NCBI RefSeq assembly: GCF_003148495.1
Contig: NZ_QGGH01000010.1
Location: forward strand, 117,046-181,045
Length of the DNA: 64,000 bases
Direction of reading: 5' to 3'
Source of the DNA: Mesorhizobium loti
GTDB lineage: Bacteria; Pseudomonadota; Alphaproteobacteria; Rhizobiales; Rhizobiaceae
Below, one piece after another: positions 1 through 11,034 of the stretch. Below the pieces are notes generated by a model. The model was not told the DNA's origin and ran no database searches. It was given only the letters and a program-made list of their open reading frames with translations. The position numbers and the translations under genes were made by a program. Every line of letters starts with the position of its first letter. The first letter of the stretch is position 1.

Positions 1-2
1 GC

Positions 3-1289
3 CCGACGCGCATCATGGCCGGCGGTGAAGGCGTCACCGTCTGGGATAACAATGGCAGGAAGAGCCTGGATGCCTTTGCCGGCCTCTATTGCGTCAATGT
101 CGGCTACGGCCGCCAGAAGATCGCTGACGCCATCGCCGCCCAGGCGAAAAACCTCGCTTACTACCACGCCTATGTCGGCCACGGCACCGAGGCCTCGATA
201 ACGCTGGCCAAGATGATCATCGACCGCGCGCCAAAGGGCATGTCGAGGGTCTATTTCGGCCTGTCGGGCTCGGATGCCAACGAAACCAACATCAAGCTGA
301 TCTGGTACTACAACAATGTGCTGGGACGGCCGGAAAAGAAGAAGATCATCTCGCGCTGGCGCGGCTATCACGGCTCGGGCGTGATGACCGGTTCACTGAC
401 CGGGCTCGACCTGTTCCACAACGCCTTCGACCTGCCGCGCGCGCCGATCCTGCATACCGAGGCGCCCTACTATTTCCGCCGCGCCGACCGCTCGATGAGC
501 GAAGAGCAGTTCTCGCAGTATTGCGCCGACAAGCTTGAGGAGATGATCCTGGCCGAGGGCCCGGAAACGGTCGCTGCCTTCATCGGCGAGCCGATTCTCG
601 GCACTGGCGGTATCGTGCCGCCGCCGGCTGGCTACTGGGAGAAAATCCAGGCGGTGCTGAAGAAGTACGACGTGCTGCTGGTCGCCGACGAGGTGGTGAC
701 GGGCTTCGGCCGGCTGGGCACCATGTTCGGCTCCGACCACTATGGTATCAAGCCGGACCTGATCACCATCGCCAAGGGCCTGACCTCGGCCTATGCGCCA
801 CTGTCGGGCGTCATCGTCGCCGACAAGATGTGGCAGGTGCTGGTCGAGGGCTCCGACAAGCTCGGCTCGCTCGGCCATGGCTGGACCTATTCGGCGCATC
901 CGATCTGCGTTGCCGCCGGGGTAGCCAATCTCGAACTGATCGACGAGATGGATCTGGTGACGAATGCCCGCGAGACCGGCGCCTATTTCCGCGCAGAGCT
1001 GGCCAAAGCGGTCGGCGGCCACAAACATGTCGGCGACGTGCGCGGCGACGGCATGCTGGCGGCGGTCGAGTTCGTCGCCGACAAGGACGACCGGGTGTTC
1101 TTCGACGCGTCGCAGAAGATCGGGCCGCAAGTGGCGACGGCGCTTGCCGCAAGCGGCGTCATCGGCCGCGCCATGCCGCAGGGTGACATCCTCGGCTTCG
1201 CCCCGCCGCTCTGCCTGACCCGCGAAGAAGCCGACATCGTCGTTTCGAAGACGGCTGATGCGGTGAAGAGCGTGTTTGCCAATCTCTGA
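3..1289 (+). CDS. Class III PLP-dependent aminotransferase, 5' end outside window
   Basis: The protein is a fold-type I, class III (omega-amino acid:pyruvate / putrescine-type) aminotransferase, which moves an amino group from an amine or omega-amino acid to a keto acid. The reading frame is open from the left edge, and family members run about 450-460 residues against 424 from the first internal ATG, so the true start lies upstream. The core carries the GxSGSDANET segment that holds the PLP phosphate, the YHGSG motif, DEVVTGFGR with the ring-contacting Asp, and the Schiff-base lysine in TIAKGLTSAYAPLSG. The next gene starts 10 bp downstream on the same strand, so the two are probably co-transcribed. 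The substrate cannot be read from the sequence. The surrounding amine and amino-acid genes suggest a polyamine or omega-amino acid (inference). Confidence 0.9.
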   Translation, partial: PTRIMAGGEGVTVWDNNGRKSLDAFAGLYCVNVGYGRQKIADAIAAQAKNLAYYHAYVGHGTEASITLAKMIIDRAPKGMSRVYFGLSGSDANETNIKLIWYYNNVLGRPEKKKIISRWRGYHGSGVMTGSLTGLDLFHNAFDLPRAPILHTEAPYYFRRADRSMSEEQFSQYCADKLEEMILAEGPETVAAFIGEPILGTGGIVPPPAGYWEKIQAVLKKYDVLLVADEVVTGFGRLGTMFGSDHYGIKPDLITIAKGLTSAYAPLSGVIVADKMWQVLVEGSDKLGSLGHGWTYSAHPICVAAGVANLELIDEMDLVTNARETGAYFRAELAKAVGGHKHVGDVRGDGMLAAVEFVADKDDRVFFDASQKIGPQVATALAASGVIGRAMPQGDILGFAPPLCLTREEADIVVSKTADAVKSVFANL

Positions 1290-1298
1290 GATCGACCG

Positions 1299-2402
1299 AT
1301 GAATGCCATGACCAGAACCCTCCCCGCCACTATGGCCGCCGTGCTGCTCACCGGGCACGGCGGACCGGAAAAACTCGTCTACCGCAGCGATGTGAAAGTG
1401 CCCGCGCCTGCTCCCGGTGAAGTGCTGGTCAAGGTCAGCGCCTGCGGCATGAACAACACCGATGTCTGGGTGCGCCAGGGCGCCTATGGCACGGAAGAGG
1501 ATGCTGCCGCCGTGTCGACATGGCGCCGCCAGGGCAACACGCTGACGTTCCCGCGCATCCAGGGCACCGACACGGTCGGCACCGTCGCCGCTGTCGGCGA
1601 AGGTGTGTCGCCGGACCATATCGGCGAACGGGTGATGGTCGATTTCTCGATCTACAACCGCGACGACGATTCACTCGCCGACGTCGACTATATGGGCCAT
1701 GGCCGCGACGGCGGCTACGCCGAATACCAGGCCGTGCCGGCCGAGAATGCCCATGTCGTCGATACCGAGCTGACCGACGTCGAACTCGCCACCTTCTGCT
1801 GCGCTTATCTCACCGGCGAACAGATGTTGGAACGGGCCGCGCTCAAGGCCGGTGAACGCGTGCTGGTCACCGGCGCCTCGGGTGGTGTCGGTTCCGGCAT
1901 CGTGCAACTGGCGCGGGCGCGCGGCGCCATTCCCTATGCCGTCGTCGGCAAGGGCAAGGAACAGGCGGTGCTCGACATCGGCGCCGAGGCTGTCATCACC
2001 CGTGGCGTTGCCGACCTTCCTCATGCCGTGAACGAGGCGACCGGCGGCCAGCCGATCGACGTGGTGGCCGACCTCGTCGGCGGCGCCATCTTCAACGACC
2101 TGTTACGCATCCTGCGACCCGAAGGCCGCTACACCACGGCCGGGGCAATCGCCGGCCCGGTCGTGCAGCTCGATCTCAGGACCATGTATCTCAAGCAGTT
2201 GCAGCTACATGGCTCGAGCCAGGGCACGCGCGCCGATTTTCGCCGCATTGTTGGATACATCGAAGCGAAGAAAATCCGACCGCTGGTCGGCGGCGTCTAC
2301 AAGCTCTCCGATTTCCACCATGCGCAGGCGGATTTCATCGCCAAGGATTTCGTTGGCAAACTGGTGGTGGTGCCGGATGCCATGTGGGATTCGGCTGACT
2401 GA
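1299..2402 (+). CDS. Zinc-type alcohol dehydrogenase / quinone oxidoreductase family protein
   Basis: This 367-aa medium-chain dehydrogenase/reductase has an N-terminal GroES-like domain (KVSACGMNNTDVWVRQGAYG, then GTDTVGTVAAVGEGV) and a C-terminal Rossmann domain with the NAD(P)-binding motif VTGASGGVGSG near residue 190. It is probably an NAD(P)H-dependent oxidoreductase of the cytosol. It follows the aminotransferase by 10 bp, so it may oxidise or reduce the aldehyde or ketone formed by transamination (inference from position). A second ATG three codons later (1308) is an alternative start. It converges on the cyclodeaminase homologue with no gap between the two stop codons. Confidence 0.85.
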   Translation: MNAMTRTLPATMAAVLLTGHGGPEKLVYRSDVKVPAPAPGEVLVKVSACGMNNTDVWVRQGAYGTEEDAAAVSTWRRQGNTLTFPRIQGTDTVGTVAAVGEGVSPDHIGERVMVDFSIYNRDDDSLADVDYMGHGRDGGYAEYQAVPAENAHVVDTELTDVELATFCCAYLTGEQMLERAALKAGERVLVTGASGGVGSGIVQLARARGAIPYAVVGKGKEQAVLDIGAEAVITRGVADLPHAVNEATGGQPIDVVADLVGGAIFNDLLRILRPEGRYTTAGAIAGPVVQLDLRTMYLKQLQLHGSSQGTRADFRRIVGYIEAKKIRPLVGGVYKLSDFHHAQADFIAKDFVGKLVVVPDAMWDSAD

Positions 2403-3455
2403 CTATGCCTCAACCTGTTGGGCCGCTCTCAGCAGCATGCCGAACAGGTCGCGTGGCTCGTCGGGGTCGGCCAGCATGTCGAGTTCCTGGTAGAGGCCGG
2501 TCGAGCGCAGCTGATCCCTGACATAGCGCAGCGCCGAGAAATCCTCGATGGCGAAGCCAACCGAATCGAATAGCGTGATCTGGCCGAGGTCGCGCCGGCC
2601 TTGCACCGCGCCTGACATCACCTGCCACAGCTCGGTCACCTCATGATCCGGTGCAAGCTGCTGGATCTCGCCCTCGATGCGCGTCTGCGGCGGATATTCG
2701 ACGAAGATGTCGGAGCGCAGCAGGATGTCGCGGTGGAGTTCGGTTTTCCCCGGGCAGTCGCCGCCGACCGCGTTGATGTGCACGCCGGAGCCGACCATGT
2801 TGTCGGTGAGGATGGTGGCGTACTGCTTGTCGGCGGTGACGGTGGTGATGATGTCGGCTCCCTCGACCGCTTCTTGCGCGGTGCCGCAGGCGACCATGTC
2901 GAAGCCGAGACCGGCGAGATTACGGATGCATTTTTCGGTGGCCGTGCGGTCAATGTCGTAAAGCCTCAGCCCGTCGACGCCGAGCAGCGCCTTGAAGGCC
3001 ACCGCCTGGAATTCGGCCTGTGCGCCATTGCCGATCAGCGCCATGCAGTTCGAGCCGGTCGGCGCCAGGTACTTGGCGGCCAGAGCCGACATCGCCGCTG
3101 TGCGCAGCGCGGTCAGGATGGTCATTTCCGACAGCAATACCGGATAGCCATTGTGGACATCGGCGAGCATGCCGAAGGCGGTCACGGTCTGGCGGCCCTC
3201 GCGCATGTTCTTGGGGTGACCGTTGACATATTTGAAGCCGTAGACTTCGCCGTCGCTGGTCGGCATCAGTTCGATGACGCCTTCGGCGCTGTGCGAGGCG
3301 ACGCGCGGCGTCTTGTCGAACAGCTCCCAGCGGCGGAAATCGTCCTCGATGTAGCCAGCGAGTTCGACGAGAAAACGCTCGACGCCGATCTTCAGCACCA
3401 GCTTCATCATGTGGTCGACGCTGACGAAGGGTACGATGTTGAGATTGGGAATCAT
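2403..3455 (-). CDS. Ornithine cyclodeaminase / mu-crystallin family protein
   Basis: This 350-aa protein matches the ornithine cyclodeaminase family, which converts L-ornithine to L-proline and ammonia with bound NAD+. Visible signatures are the N-terminal PFVSVDHMMKLVL, the substrate region RVASHS...MPTSDG, the glycine-rich dinucleotide motif ALIGNGAQAEFQA, and NAVGGDCPGKTELH with the catalytic-type Asp. It is the last gene of the leftward transporter operon, about 30 bp after the PaiB-like gene. A close paralogue lies at 40763-41809 beside arginase. That copy is the better candidate for true ornithine catabolism, so this one may act on a related imine or amino acid (inference). Confidence 0.88.
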   Translation of the reverse strand: MIPNLNIVPFVSVDHMMKLVLKIGVERFLVELAGYIEDDFRRWELFDKTPRVASHSAEGVIELMPTSDGEVYGFKYVNGHPKNMREGRQTVTAFGMLADVHNGYPVLLSEMTILTALRTAAMSALAAKYLAPTGSNCMALIGNGAQAEFQAVAFKALLGVDGLRLYDIDRTATEKCIRNLAGLGFDMVACGTAQEAVEGADIITTVTADKQYATILTDNMVGSGVHINAVGGDCPGKTELHRDILLRSDIFVEYPPQTRIEGEIQQLAPDHEVTELWQVMSGAVQGRRDLGQITLFDSVGFAIEDFSALRYVRDQLRSTGLYQELDMLADPDEPRDLFGMLLRAAQQVEA

Positions 3456-3485
3456 TTTTTTCTTATCCTTGCCGCTTGCCGGCGG

Positions 3486-4115
3486 TCAGTCCTGGCGATG
3501 CGCGTTGTGCGCCTTCATCATCGTTGCCAGCGCCGGATCGTTTTGCTCCAGCGCCTTGATGGCTCCGCCCGTGTCGTAGAGGCGCTCATCCTGTCCCATC
3601 TTGAACTTGGCTTCGAGCCGCCCGATCGGCAGGTCAAACCCTATGATACCAGGTATGCGTCGCTCCATGCCGCCGGGTCCCAGTTCGCGCATCCGCCAGC
3701 GATCGTCGCGATCTCTCTCCAGCATGTCGACAAGCTGAAGCAGATGTCTTGCGGTGCCGTGATCGTCGAGCGGAATCGGCAGGCCATGGCAATGCACGAC
3801 GGCGAAATTCCAGGTCGGCGCGCTGTCGCGCACCGGGTTGCGCGGATACCAGGACGGCGAGATGTAGCCATGCGGGCCGTGAAAGATGGCGACCGTCTCC
3901 CTGCCCTCGGCAATCAGCGCGCTGTGCGGATTGGCCCTGGCGAGATGCGAGACCAACGTTCCGTTTTCATCGCGCACGCGATCAAGCACGAAGGGCAGAT
4001 GCGATACGGCGAGGCCCTGCGATCCTGACGTCACCACCGTGGCGAAGGCCGCGGCTTCGATCAAGCCGAACACCTCGTCGCGCGACAGCGGCGCGAATTC
4101 AGGCTTGCTATACAT
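3486..4115 (-). CDS. FMN-binding PaiB-type protein
   Basis: This 209-aa protein belongs to the PaiB / FMN-binding split-barrel family. The start MYSKPEFAPLSRDEVFGLIE, the SHLPFVLD segment, and the region LVSHLARANPH...VAIFHGPHGYISPSWY are characteristic. Bacillus PaiB is annotated as a negative regulator linked to protease production. Relatives here may instead be flavin-binding enzymes. It sits within the leftward operon, 4 bp after livH. Its link to amine transport is positional only, and its role in this operon is unknown. Confidence 0.8.
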   Translation of the reverse strand: MYSKPEFAPLSRDEVFGLIEAAAFATVVTSGSQGLAVSHLPFVLDRVRDENGTLVSHLARANPHSALIAEGRETVAIFHGPHGYISPSWYPRNPVRDSAPTWNFAVVHCHGLPIPLDDHGTARHLLQLVDMLERDRDDRWRMRELGPGGMERRIPGIIGFDLPIGRLEAKFKMGQDERLYDTGGAIKALEQNDPALATMMKAHNAHRQD

Positions 4116-4119
4116 CAGG

Positions 4120-5001
4120 TCAGCTTCGCTGGGCGCGAACCGCCGGGATCAGGCCTTGCGGGCGAACCAGCAGCACGGCGATGACACCCGACAACACGAT
4201 GGCGTCGCGGTAGGGCGCGATCGCTCCCGGCAATGTCGCCTGCAACAGCACCTCGATGACGCCGAGCAGGAAGCCGCCGGCGACAGCACCGGGAAGGCTG
4301 CCCAGCCCGCCGACGACGGCGGCGATGAACGCCTTCAGCACCGGCGTAAAACCCATCAGCGGATCGACCGAGGCGCGCTGCGCCACCCACAGCATGGCCG
4401 CCAGCCCGGCCAGCAGGCCGGAGAGCAGGAAGGCTGTAGCGATGATGCGGCTGGCCGGAATGCCCATCAAGCGCACGACGTCGAAATCTTCCGCCGCGGC
4501 GCGCATTGCCGTACCGGTCACCGAGCGGCGCAGGAAGACTTCCAGCGCAATCAGCGCCAGCGCCGAGACGACGATCGAGATGCTGGGACCGACGCCGATG
4601 GTGAAGTCGCCGAAGGAGAAGGCGCCGGTCATCCAGCCGGGCATGGCGACGGCCTGCGGCCGCGCCGAGATGCCGTTCTGGAAGACGACTTTCAACAGGC
4701 TGGAAACGGCGAAGCTGGTCAGCAGCAGGCTGGTGACGCTGGCGCCGCGCATCGGCCTAAACGCGATGCGCTCCATGGCGACGGCGGCAAGCGCGCCGCA
4801 GGAGACGGCGACAAGCACCGCCACCGGGAACGGAAAGCCAAGCACCAGCGAGGCCAGCAGCGCATAGCCCGACAGCGTCATCAGCTCGCCATGGGCGAAG
4901 TTGATGAGGCCGACGATGGAAAAGACGATCGCCAGCCCGAGCGCCAGCAGCGCATAGACGCCGCCGAGGCTCACTGCATTGATGATCTGCTGCGCGATCA
5001 T
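4120..5001 (-). CDS. livH: Branched-chain amino acid-type ABC transporter permease (LivH family)
   Basis: This 293-aa polytopic inner-membrane protein has the LivH hallmarks: GGVYALLALGLAIVFSIVGLINFAHGELM near the N-terminus, a GxxMRAAAEDFDVVRLMGI cytoplasmic loop, and a closing KAFIAAVVGGLGSLPGAVAGG segment. It forms the membrane channel of a HAAT-family importer together with the permease half of the fusion protein at 6928-8787. It lies 5 bp after livF. The substrate need not be leucine, because LIV-type systems import many amino acids, amides and amines. Confidence 0.92.
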   Translation of the reverse strand: MIAQQIINAVSLGGVYALLALGLAIVFSIVGLINFAHGELMTLSGYALLASLVLGFPFPVAVLVAVSCGALAAVAMERIAFRPMRGASVTSLLLTSFAVSSLLKVVFQNGISARPQAVAMPGWMTGAFSFGDFTIGVGPSISIVVSALALIALEVFLRRSVTGTAMRAAAEDFDVVRLMGIPASRIIATAFLLSGLLAGLAAMLWVAQRASVDPLMGFTPVLKAFIAAVVGGLGSLPGAVAGGFLLGVIEVLLQATLPGAIAPYRDAIVLSGVIAVLLVRPQGLIPAVRAQRS

Positions 5002-5006
5002 GCTTC

Positions 5007-5711
5007 TTAAGCTCCCAAATAGGCTTGGCGGACGAGGTCCGAGGAGGCGAGTTCTTTTGCCGTGCCCGACAGCACCACCTCGCCATTGGCGAGCACGACG
5101 GCACGGTCGGCGATTTCGAGCGCCAGCGCCACATTCTGTTCGACCAGAAGGATGGTCAGGCCCTTGCGGCGCAGTTCGGCGATCAGGTCGAAGACGGTGT
5201 CGATCAGTTGCGGGGCAAGGCCGAGCGAGGGCTCGTCGAGCAGGATCATGCGCGGCTTGCCCATCAGCGCGCGGGCGATGGCCAGCATCTGCTGTTCGCC
5301 GCCGGACAGATTGCCGCCCTTGACGCGGTAATAGCGACGCAGGATCGGGAACAGCTCCAGCATCTCCTCCTCGCGCAGCCGCGCCTCAGCCACCGGCTGA
5401 TGCACTGCGCCGCCGAGCCGCAGATTGTCGGCCACTGTCAGACTGGCGAAGATGCGGCGGCCTTCGGGAACCAGCGCGACGCCCTTGCGGGCAATCGCCT
5501 CCGGCGTCAGGCCGGTGATGTCGACACCGTCGAAGATCACCTTGCCGGATGCAACCGGCACCAGCCCGGCGACGGCGCCGAGCGTCGAGCTCTTGCCAGC
5601 GCCATTGGCGCCGACCAGCGCGATGATCTCGCCGCTGTCGACGGTAAGGTCGACGCGGCGCACCGCCTCGACTTCGCCGTACCGGATTTTCAGGGCTTCG
5701 ACGCTCAGCAT
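5007..5711 (-). CDS. livF: ABC transporter ATP-binding protein (LivF family)
   Basis: This 234-aa ATPase has Walker A GANGAGKS near residue 34, the ABC signature LSGGEQQM, and Walker B RMILLDEPSLGLAPQ followed by the LIV-type LLVEQNV switch region. These are typical of the LivF subunit of branched-chain amino acid-type importers. It powers uptake with the ATPase domain of the LivM-LivG fusion. Its spacing to its neighbours is only 4-5 bp, so it is part of the leftward operon. Confidence 0.93.
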   Translation of the reverse strand: MLSVEALKIRYGEVEAVRRVDLTVDSGEIIALVGANGAGKSSTLGAVAGLVPVASGKVIFDGVDITGLTPEAIARKGVALVPEGRRIFASLTVADNLRLGGAVHQPVAEARLREEEMLELFPILRRYYRVKGGNLSGGEQQMLAIARALMGKPRMILLDEPSLGLAPQLIDTVFDLIAELRRKGLTILLVEQNVALALEIADRAVVLANGEVVLSGTAKELASSDLVRQAYLGA

Positions 5712-5715
5712 GACA

Positions 5716-6882
5716 TCACGGCGCGGGAACGTCGGCGGCGTCGGGGATCAGGGTCTGGACATGCTTGCCCTCGCCGCCCTCATAGCGCATCAGCGCCACT
5801 GGCCGCAGCGGCATGCGATCTGTGCCGGCATAGGTGATCTTGCCGGTGATGCCTTCGAAATCCTTGAGGCCGGCGATGGCGTCGCGAACCGCCTTCGGGT
5901 CGTCGGAGCCGGCCGTCTTGACCGCCTGGTCGAGGATCAGGCCGATCTCGTAGCCATTGACCTCATAGGTCGATTCCGGCGCGTGGCCGGCATATTTGGT
6001 GAAGGCGGCGTTGAAGGCCTCGAGCTTGCTGCCCGGCTCGGCATAGCCGGCCGCGGTGTAGACGACGCCGTCGACCAGCTTACCAAGCGCCTTGATGGTC
6101 GGCGTGCCGATGGCATCGGCGCCATAGACCGGGATCGTGACGCCGGCGCCGCGCAATTGCTGGATGAAGGCCGGGAAATCGGGCTCGTAGGCCGCCGTCA
6201 TGATCAGGTCCGGCTTGTCGGCCAGCCCCTTGATGTTGGTGATCTCGGCGGAAAAATCGGGCTGACCCATGCTGAAGGTACCGCGGCCGACAACGGCGCC
6301 GCCCTTCTTCTCGAACACCTTGCCGAAATATTCCGGCAAATTGGCGGTGTAGGTGGAGTCCGGCGAGGTCAGCAGGAACACCTTCTTCCTGCCTTCGGAG
6401 ACGGCGAAGTCGGCAACCGCCGTCGCCTGCACATTGTCGGCCGGATAGGTGCCAAACATGACGTCGCCGACCGCGCCGGTGAGCACCGGGGCAGAGCCAC
6501 ACAGCGTCAGGGTCGGAATGCCCAGCGGTTGGGTGAGCTGGCCGGCGGAAATCGAGGGATCGGCGTCGCACGGCGTGATCATGATCTTGGCGCCGGCGTC
6601 GATCAGTTCCTGCGCGACTGTGGCGGTCTGCGCGGTGTCGGAACGTGTGTCCTTGATCAGTAGTTTGACGGTGTATTTGCCGCCGAGCCCACCCTTGGCG
6701 TTGAGCTCGTCGAGCGACATGCGCAAGCCGGCAAGTGCCGGCTGGTCGTAGGGGGCAAGGCCACCGGTCTGCGCGGTCGCGGCACCGATGATGATCTCCT
6801 CGGCGCTGGCCGTCGAAATGGCGGCGATGCCGAACACGGCAGCGCACAGGGCGGCGCGATGGAGGCGATAGAGGCTTGGCAT
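5716..6882 (-). CDS. Periplasmic substrate-binding protein, LivK/amide-binding type
   Basis: This 388-aa protein begins with a Sec signal peptide (a hydrophobic stretch after MPSLYRLHRAALC, ending near STASAEE). The mature part has the fold of LivK/AmiC-type receptors: IIIGAATAQTGGLAPYDQPALAGLRM, the central VFLLTSPDSTYTAN region, and a C-terminal AGLKDFEGITGKITY segment. It would capture the substrate in the periplasm and deliver it to the LivH/LivM channel. It sits inside the importer operon, with the fusion gene 45 bp upstream and livF 4 bp downstream. The ligand is unknown. Confidence 0.9.
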   Translation of the reverse strand: MPSLYRLHRAALCAAVFGIAAISTASAEEIIIGAATAQTGGLAPYDQPALAGLRMSLDELNAKGGLGGKYTVKLLIKDTRSDTAQTATVAQELIDAGAKIMITPCDADPSISAGQLTQPLGIPTLTLCGSAPVLTGAVGDVMFGTYPADNVQATAVADFAVSEGRKKVFLLTSPDSTYTANLPEYFGKVFEKKGGAVVGRGTFSMGQPDFSAEITNIKGLADKPDLIMTAAYEPDFPAFIQQLRGAGVTIPVYGADAIGTPTIKALGKLVDGVVYTAAGYAEPGSKLEAFNAAFTKYAGHAPESTYEVNGYEIGLILDQAVKTAGSDDPKAVRDAIAGLKDFEGITGKITYAGTDRMPLRPVALMRYEGGEGKHVQTLIPDAADVPAP

Positions 6883-6927
6883 GTCGGTTCTCCTTCTGGA
6901 TTTCTTATGGCTGGCTGTCGTTGCGGG

Positions 6928-8783
<1,856 letters not shown>

Positions 8784-8787
<4 letters not shown>

Positions 8788-9950
8788 GCGGCCTTGAAAC
8801 GGTTGGGTGAGAACGGCGCCAGGATCGGCTGCACGCCCTCGGTGACCAGCCTGGCGACCGCCTCGCCGACGGCCGGACCGGTCTTGAAGCCGTGGCCGGA
8901 GGACCCCGCAGAAACAATCAGCCCTTCAACCCCAGGCATGGGTCCGATAACAGGCAGATCGTCGGGGCTCATGTCGTAGAGCCCGGCGTAGCCGGGCCGG
9001 ATGCCAAGTTCGGCCATGGCCGGCACACGGGTGGCGAAGGTCTCCAGGATCTCGACCGATTCCTGCTCCTCGACACCTTCCATGTAGTCATCGGGATTTT
9101 CGACAAAGCGCGGGCGGCCCGCATGTTCGTGGCGCAGGCCGGTGCCGCCGCCGGCCCAGGTGCCGGCCAGGATGACGCCGTCATTGTCGGGCCGCGCATA
9201 GTTGCAGGAAATGTCGTCGCACCAGGCGAAAGGCATGACCTGCCTTGCCTTGCCGGCGGCGTCGAGCACGGCCATCGGATGGCGCTCGACATGCAGCGGC
9301 AAATCGAGGCCGACCGTCGCCAGCAGGCGGCGCGTCCATGGCCCGGCGGCCAGGATGACCTTATCGGCTTCCAGCACCGTTCCATCGGCCAAGGTGACGC
9401 CGGTGATGCGGTCGCCCTGCCGCTGGAGGCTCTCGACCAAAGTGTTCTGCATGATCTTCGCACCGTTGGCGCGGGCGGCTCGGGCGATGGCGTTGGTGGC
9501 GCCGAAGGCATCGGCATAACCAAATTCCGGCTCCCACAATGCCAGCGCGACATTGTCCAGCGCAAAGCCGGGTGCCGCATCGGCAAAGGCCTGCGGCGAC
9601 AATGTCTCGATGCGCGCACCCTCACCGCGGATGCGTTCTGCTGCCGCCGTCCAGCTTGCCTTGTTGTCGTTGCCACAGACCCACATCATGCCGACTTCGG
9701 TGACGAAAGAGCCTTCGCCTGATATCTCCGGCAGCGACACGAGGATCTCGCGGCCACGGATGGAAAGCTGCGACAGTTCCGGCATCAGGTAGAAGGCGTG
9801 CAGCAGCGCCGACGATTTACCCGACGGGCCGCCTGCGGGATGGGTCTGCTCGACCAGCGTGACCTTCGCACCAGCCTTGGCCAGATGATAGGCGGTGCAC
9901 GATCCGACAATACCCGCACCGACGACGATGACGTCGCTTCCGTTTCGCAT
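8784..9950 (-). CDS. FAD-dependent amine/amino acid oxidase (DAO family)
   Basis: This 388-aa protein has the N-terminal FAD-binding Rossmann motif VIVVGAGIVGSCTAYHLAKAG and a DAO-fold core resembling sarcosine oxidase beta and gamma-glutamylputrescine oxidase. Near the C-terminus MSPDDLPVIGP and SAGSSGHGFKTGPAVG match the FAD-contacting end typical of the family. It would oxidise a secondary or primary amine, giving an imine and H2O2 or reduced acceptor. It is the first gene of the leftward operon, divergent from rpiR across a 145-bp control region, and overlaps the transporter fusion by 4 bp. It probably acts directly on the imported substrate or its glutamyl derivative (inference). Confidence 0.87.
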
Positions 9951-10010
9951 GGCTGTTCCCCACAGTCTCTTGGCTGCTTTCCGACAAGGTAGGGCCAGCG
10001 ATCGCGCGAT

Positions 10011-10033
10011 GTCAACATCTCTTCATTGTTGAC
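10011..10033. promoter_or_regulatory. Perfect palindrome between the divergent operons, candidate RpiR operator
   Basis: GTCAACA-N9-TGTTGAC, with perfect 7-bp arms, lies in the 145-bp space between the DAO oxidase gene and rpiR. Its right arm overlaps a -35-like TTGACC for the rpiR operon. Position and symmetry fit an autoregulatory operator for the adjacent RpiR-family protein. Which regulator binds it is inferred. Confidence 0.55.
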
Positions 10034-10056
10034 CGATATTTAAATCTCTGTAATAA
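10029..10056 (+). promoter_or_regulatory. Candidate sigma-70 promoter for the rpiR operon
   Basis: TTGACC (10029-10034) and TAATAA (10051-10056) are separated by 16 bp and lie 40 bp before the rpiR start codon. The -35 hexamer overlaps the right arm of the palindrome at 10027-10033, so a bound repressor would exclude RNA polymerase. No transcription start data are available. Confidence 0.5.
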
Positions 10057-10095
10057 ACTCGACAAAACAAGAGAACACGGATTTCGGGGAGGTCC

Positions 10096-11034
10096 ATGGC
10101 GATACGCGATGTTCTGATGCGCGGGGATCTCACGCTGACGCCGTCGGAGGAGAAGATAGTCCGGCTGCTGTTGACGGACTATCCGACCTCCGGCCTCGGC
10201 ACCGCTTCGTCGCTGGCGCGGCGCGCCGGCGTCAGCGATCCGACCGTGGTGCGACTGGTGATGAAGCTCGGCTACGAAGGGTTTCCGGATTTCCAGGCAA
10301 AGCTTCTGGCCGAAGTCGAGGCAAGGCTGCATTCGCCGCTGCTGATGATGGAGGCCAAGCGGCAGAGCGGCTCGAACGACAGCGCCGTGCTGGCCTATCT
10401 CGATAGCGTCACCACGGCCCTGCAGAAAGCCACCGCCGCGACACCCGTCCAGACATACGAGCGAGCGGCCCGCTTGCTGATGGAGGCCAAGGGCGAGGTC
10501 GTGCTGGTCGGCGGCCGGTTCAGCCGCCACATCGCCGGCATGCTTGCCGGATATCTCGTGCAGTTTCGCCCCAAGGTTCGCGATCTTGGTGTGCTCTCGC
10601 CACAGACCTTCGACACGCTGGCCGACCTCGACCGGCGCGACGTGCTCGTCGTCTTCGACTACCGCCGCTACCAGCTCGATGTGATGGCCTATGCAAAACA
10701 GGCGGCGGCGCTCGACGTGCGCATTGTCCTGTTCACCGACCAGTGGCTGTCGCCGATATCAGATCTCGCCGAAGTCACGATCGTCAGCCCGCTCGAAGTG
10801 GCTTCGCCCTACGATACGCTGGCGCCGGCGATCGCCCAGATGGAAGCCCTCACCGCTCATATTGTTTCGACGCTGGACGACGACGCTCGTGCTCGCATCG
10901 AGCGGCTTGAGAAGGTGCGGCATGCCAATGCCGTAACGCTCGACAGCGACCCGCAAGAGAACGGCGCGGGCCATACACACGGACCACGCAAGATACCCGG
11001 ACCCAAATCAGCAAAGCAGGACGACAAAGCATGA
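10096..11034 (+). CDS. MurR/RpiR family transcriptional regulator
   Basis: This 312-aa regulator has an N-terminal RpiR helix-turn-helix domain (LTPSEEKIVRLLL... SSLARRAGVSDPTVVRLVMKLGYEGFPDFQ, residues about 15-75). A SIS sugar/ligand-binding domain follows from about residue 130 (VVLVGGRFSRHIAGMLAG, then DVLVVFDYRRYQ). It starts after a GGGGAGG ribosome site. It overlaps the isochorismatase gene by 4 bp and probably controls both divergent operons, sensing a catabolic intermediate (inference). Confidence 0.9.
   Translation: MAIRDVLMRGDLTLTPSEEKIVRLLLTDYPTSGLGTASSLARRAGVSDPTVVRLVMKLGYEGFPDFQAKLLAEVEARLHSPLLMMEAKRQSGSNDSAVLAYLDSVTTALQKATAATPVQTYERAARLLMEAKGEVVLVGGRFSRHIAGMLAGYLVQFRPKVRDLGVLSPQTFDTLADLDRRDVLVVFDYRRYQLDVMAYAKQAAALDVRIVLFTDQWLSPISDLAEVTIVSPLEVASPYDTLAPAIAQMEALTAHIVSTLDDDARARIERLEKVRHANAVTLDSDPQENGAGHTHGPRKIPGPKSAKQDDKA

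Noticed and set aside
393..1619. Long antisense open frame of 408 codons
   Set aside because: It lies opposite the aminotransferase and oxidoreductase genes, has Arg/His-rich low-meaning sequence, and is a GC-driven shadow frame.
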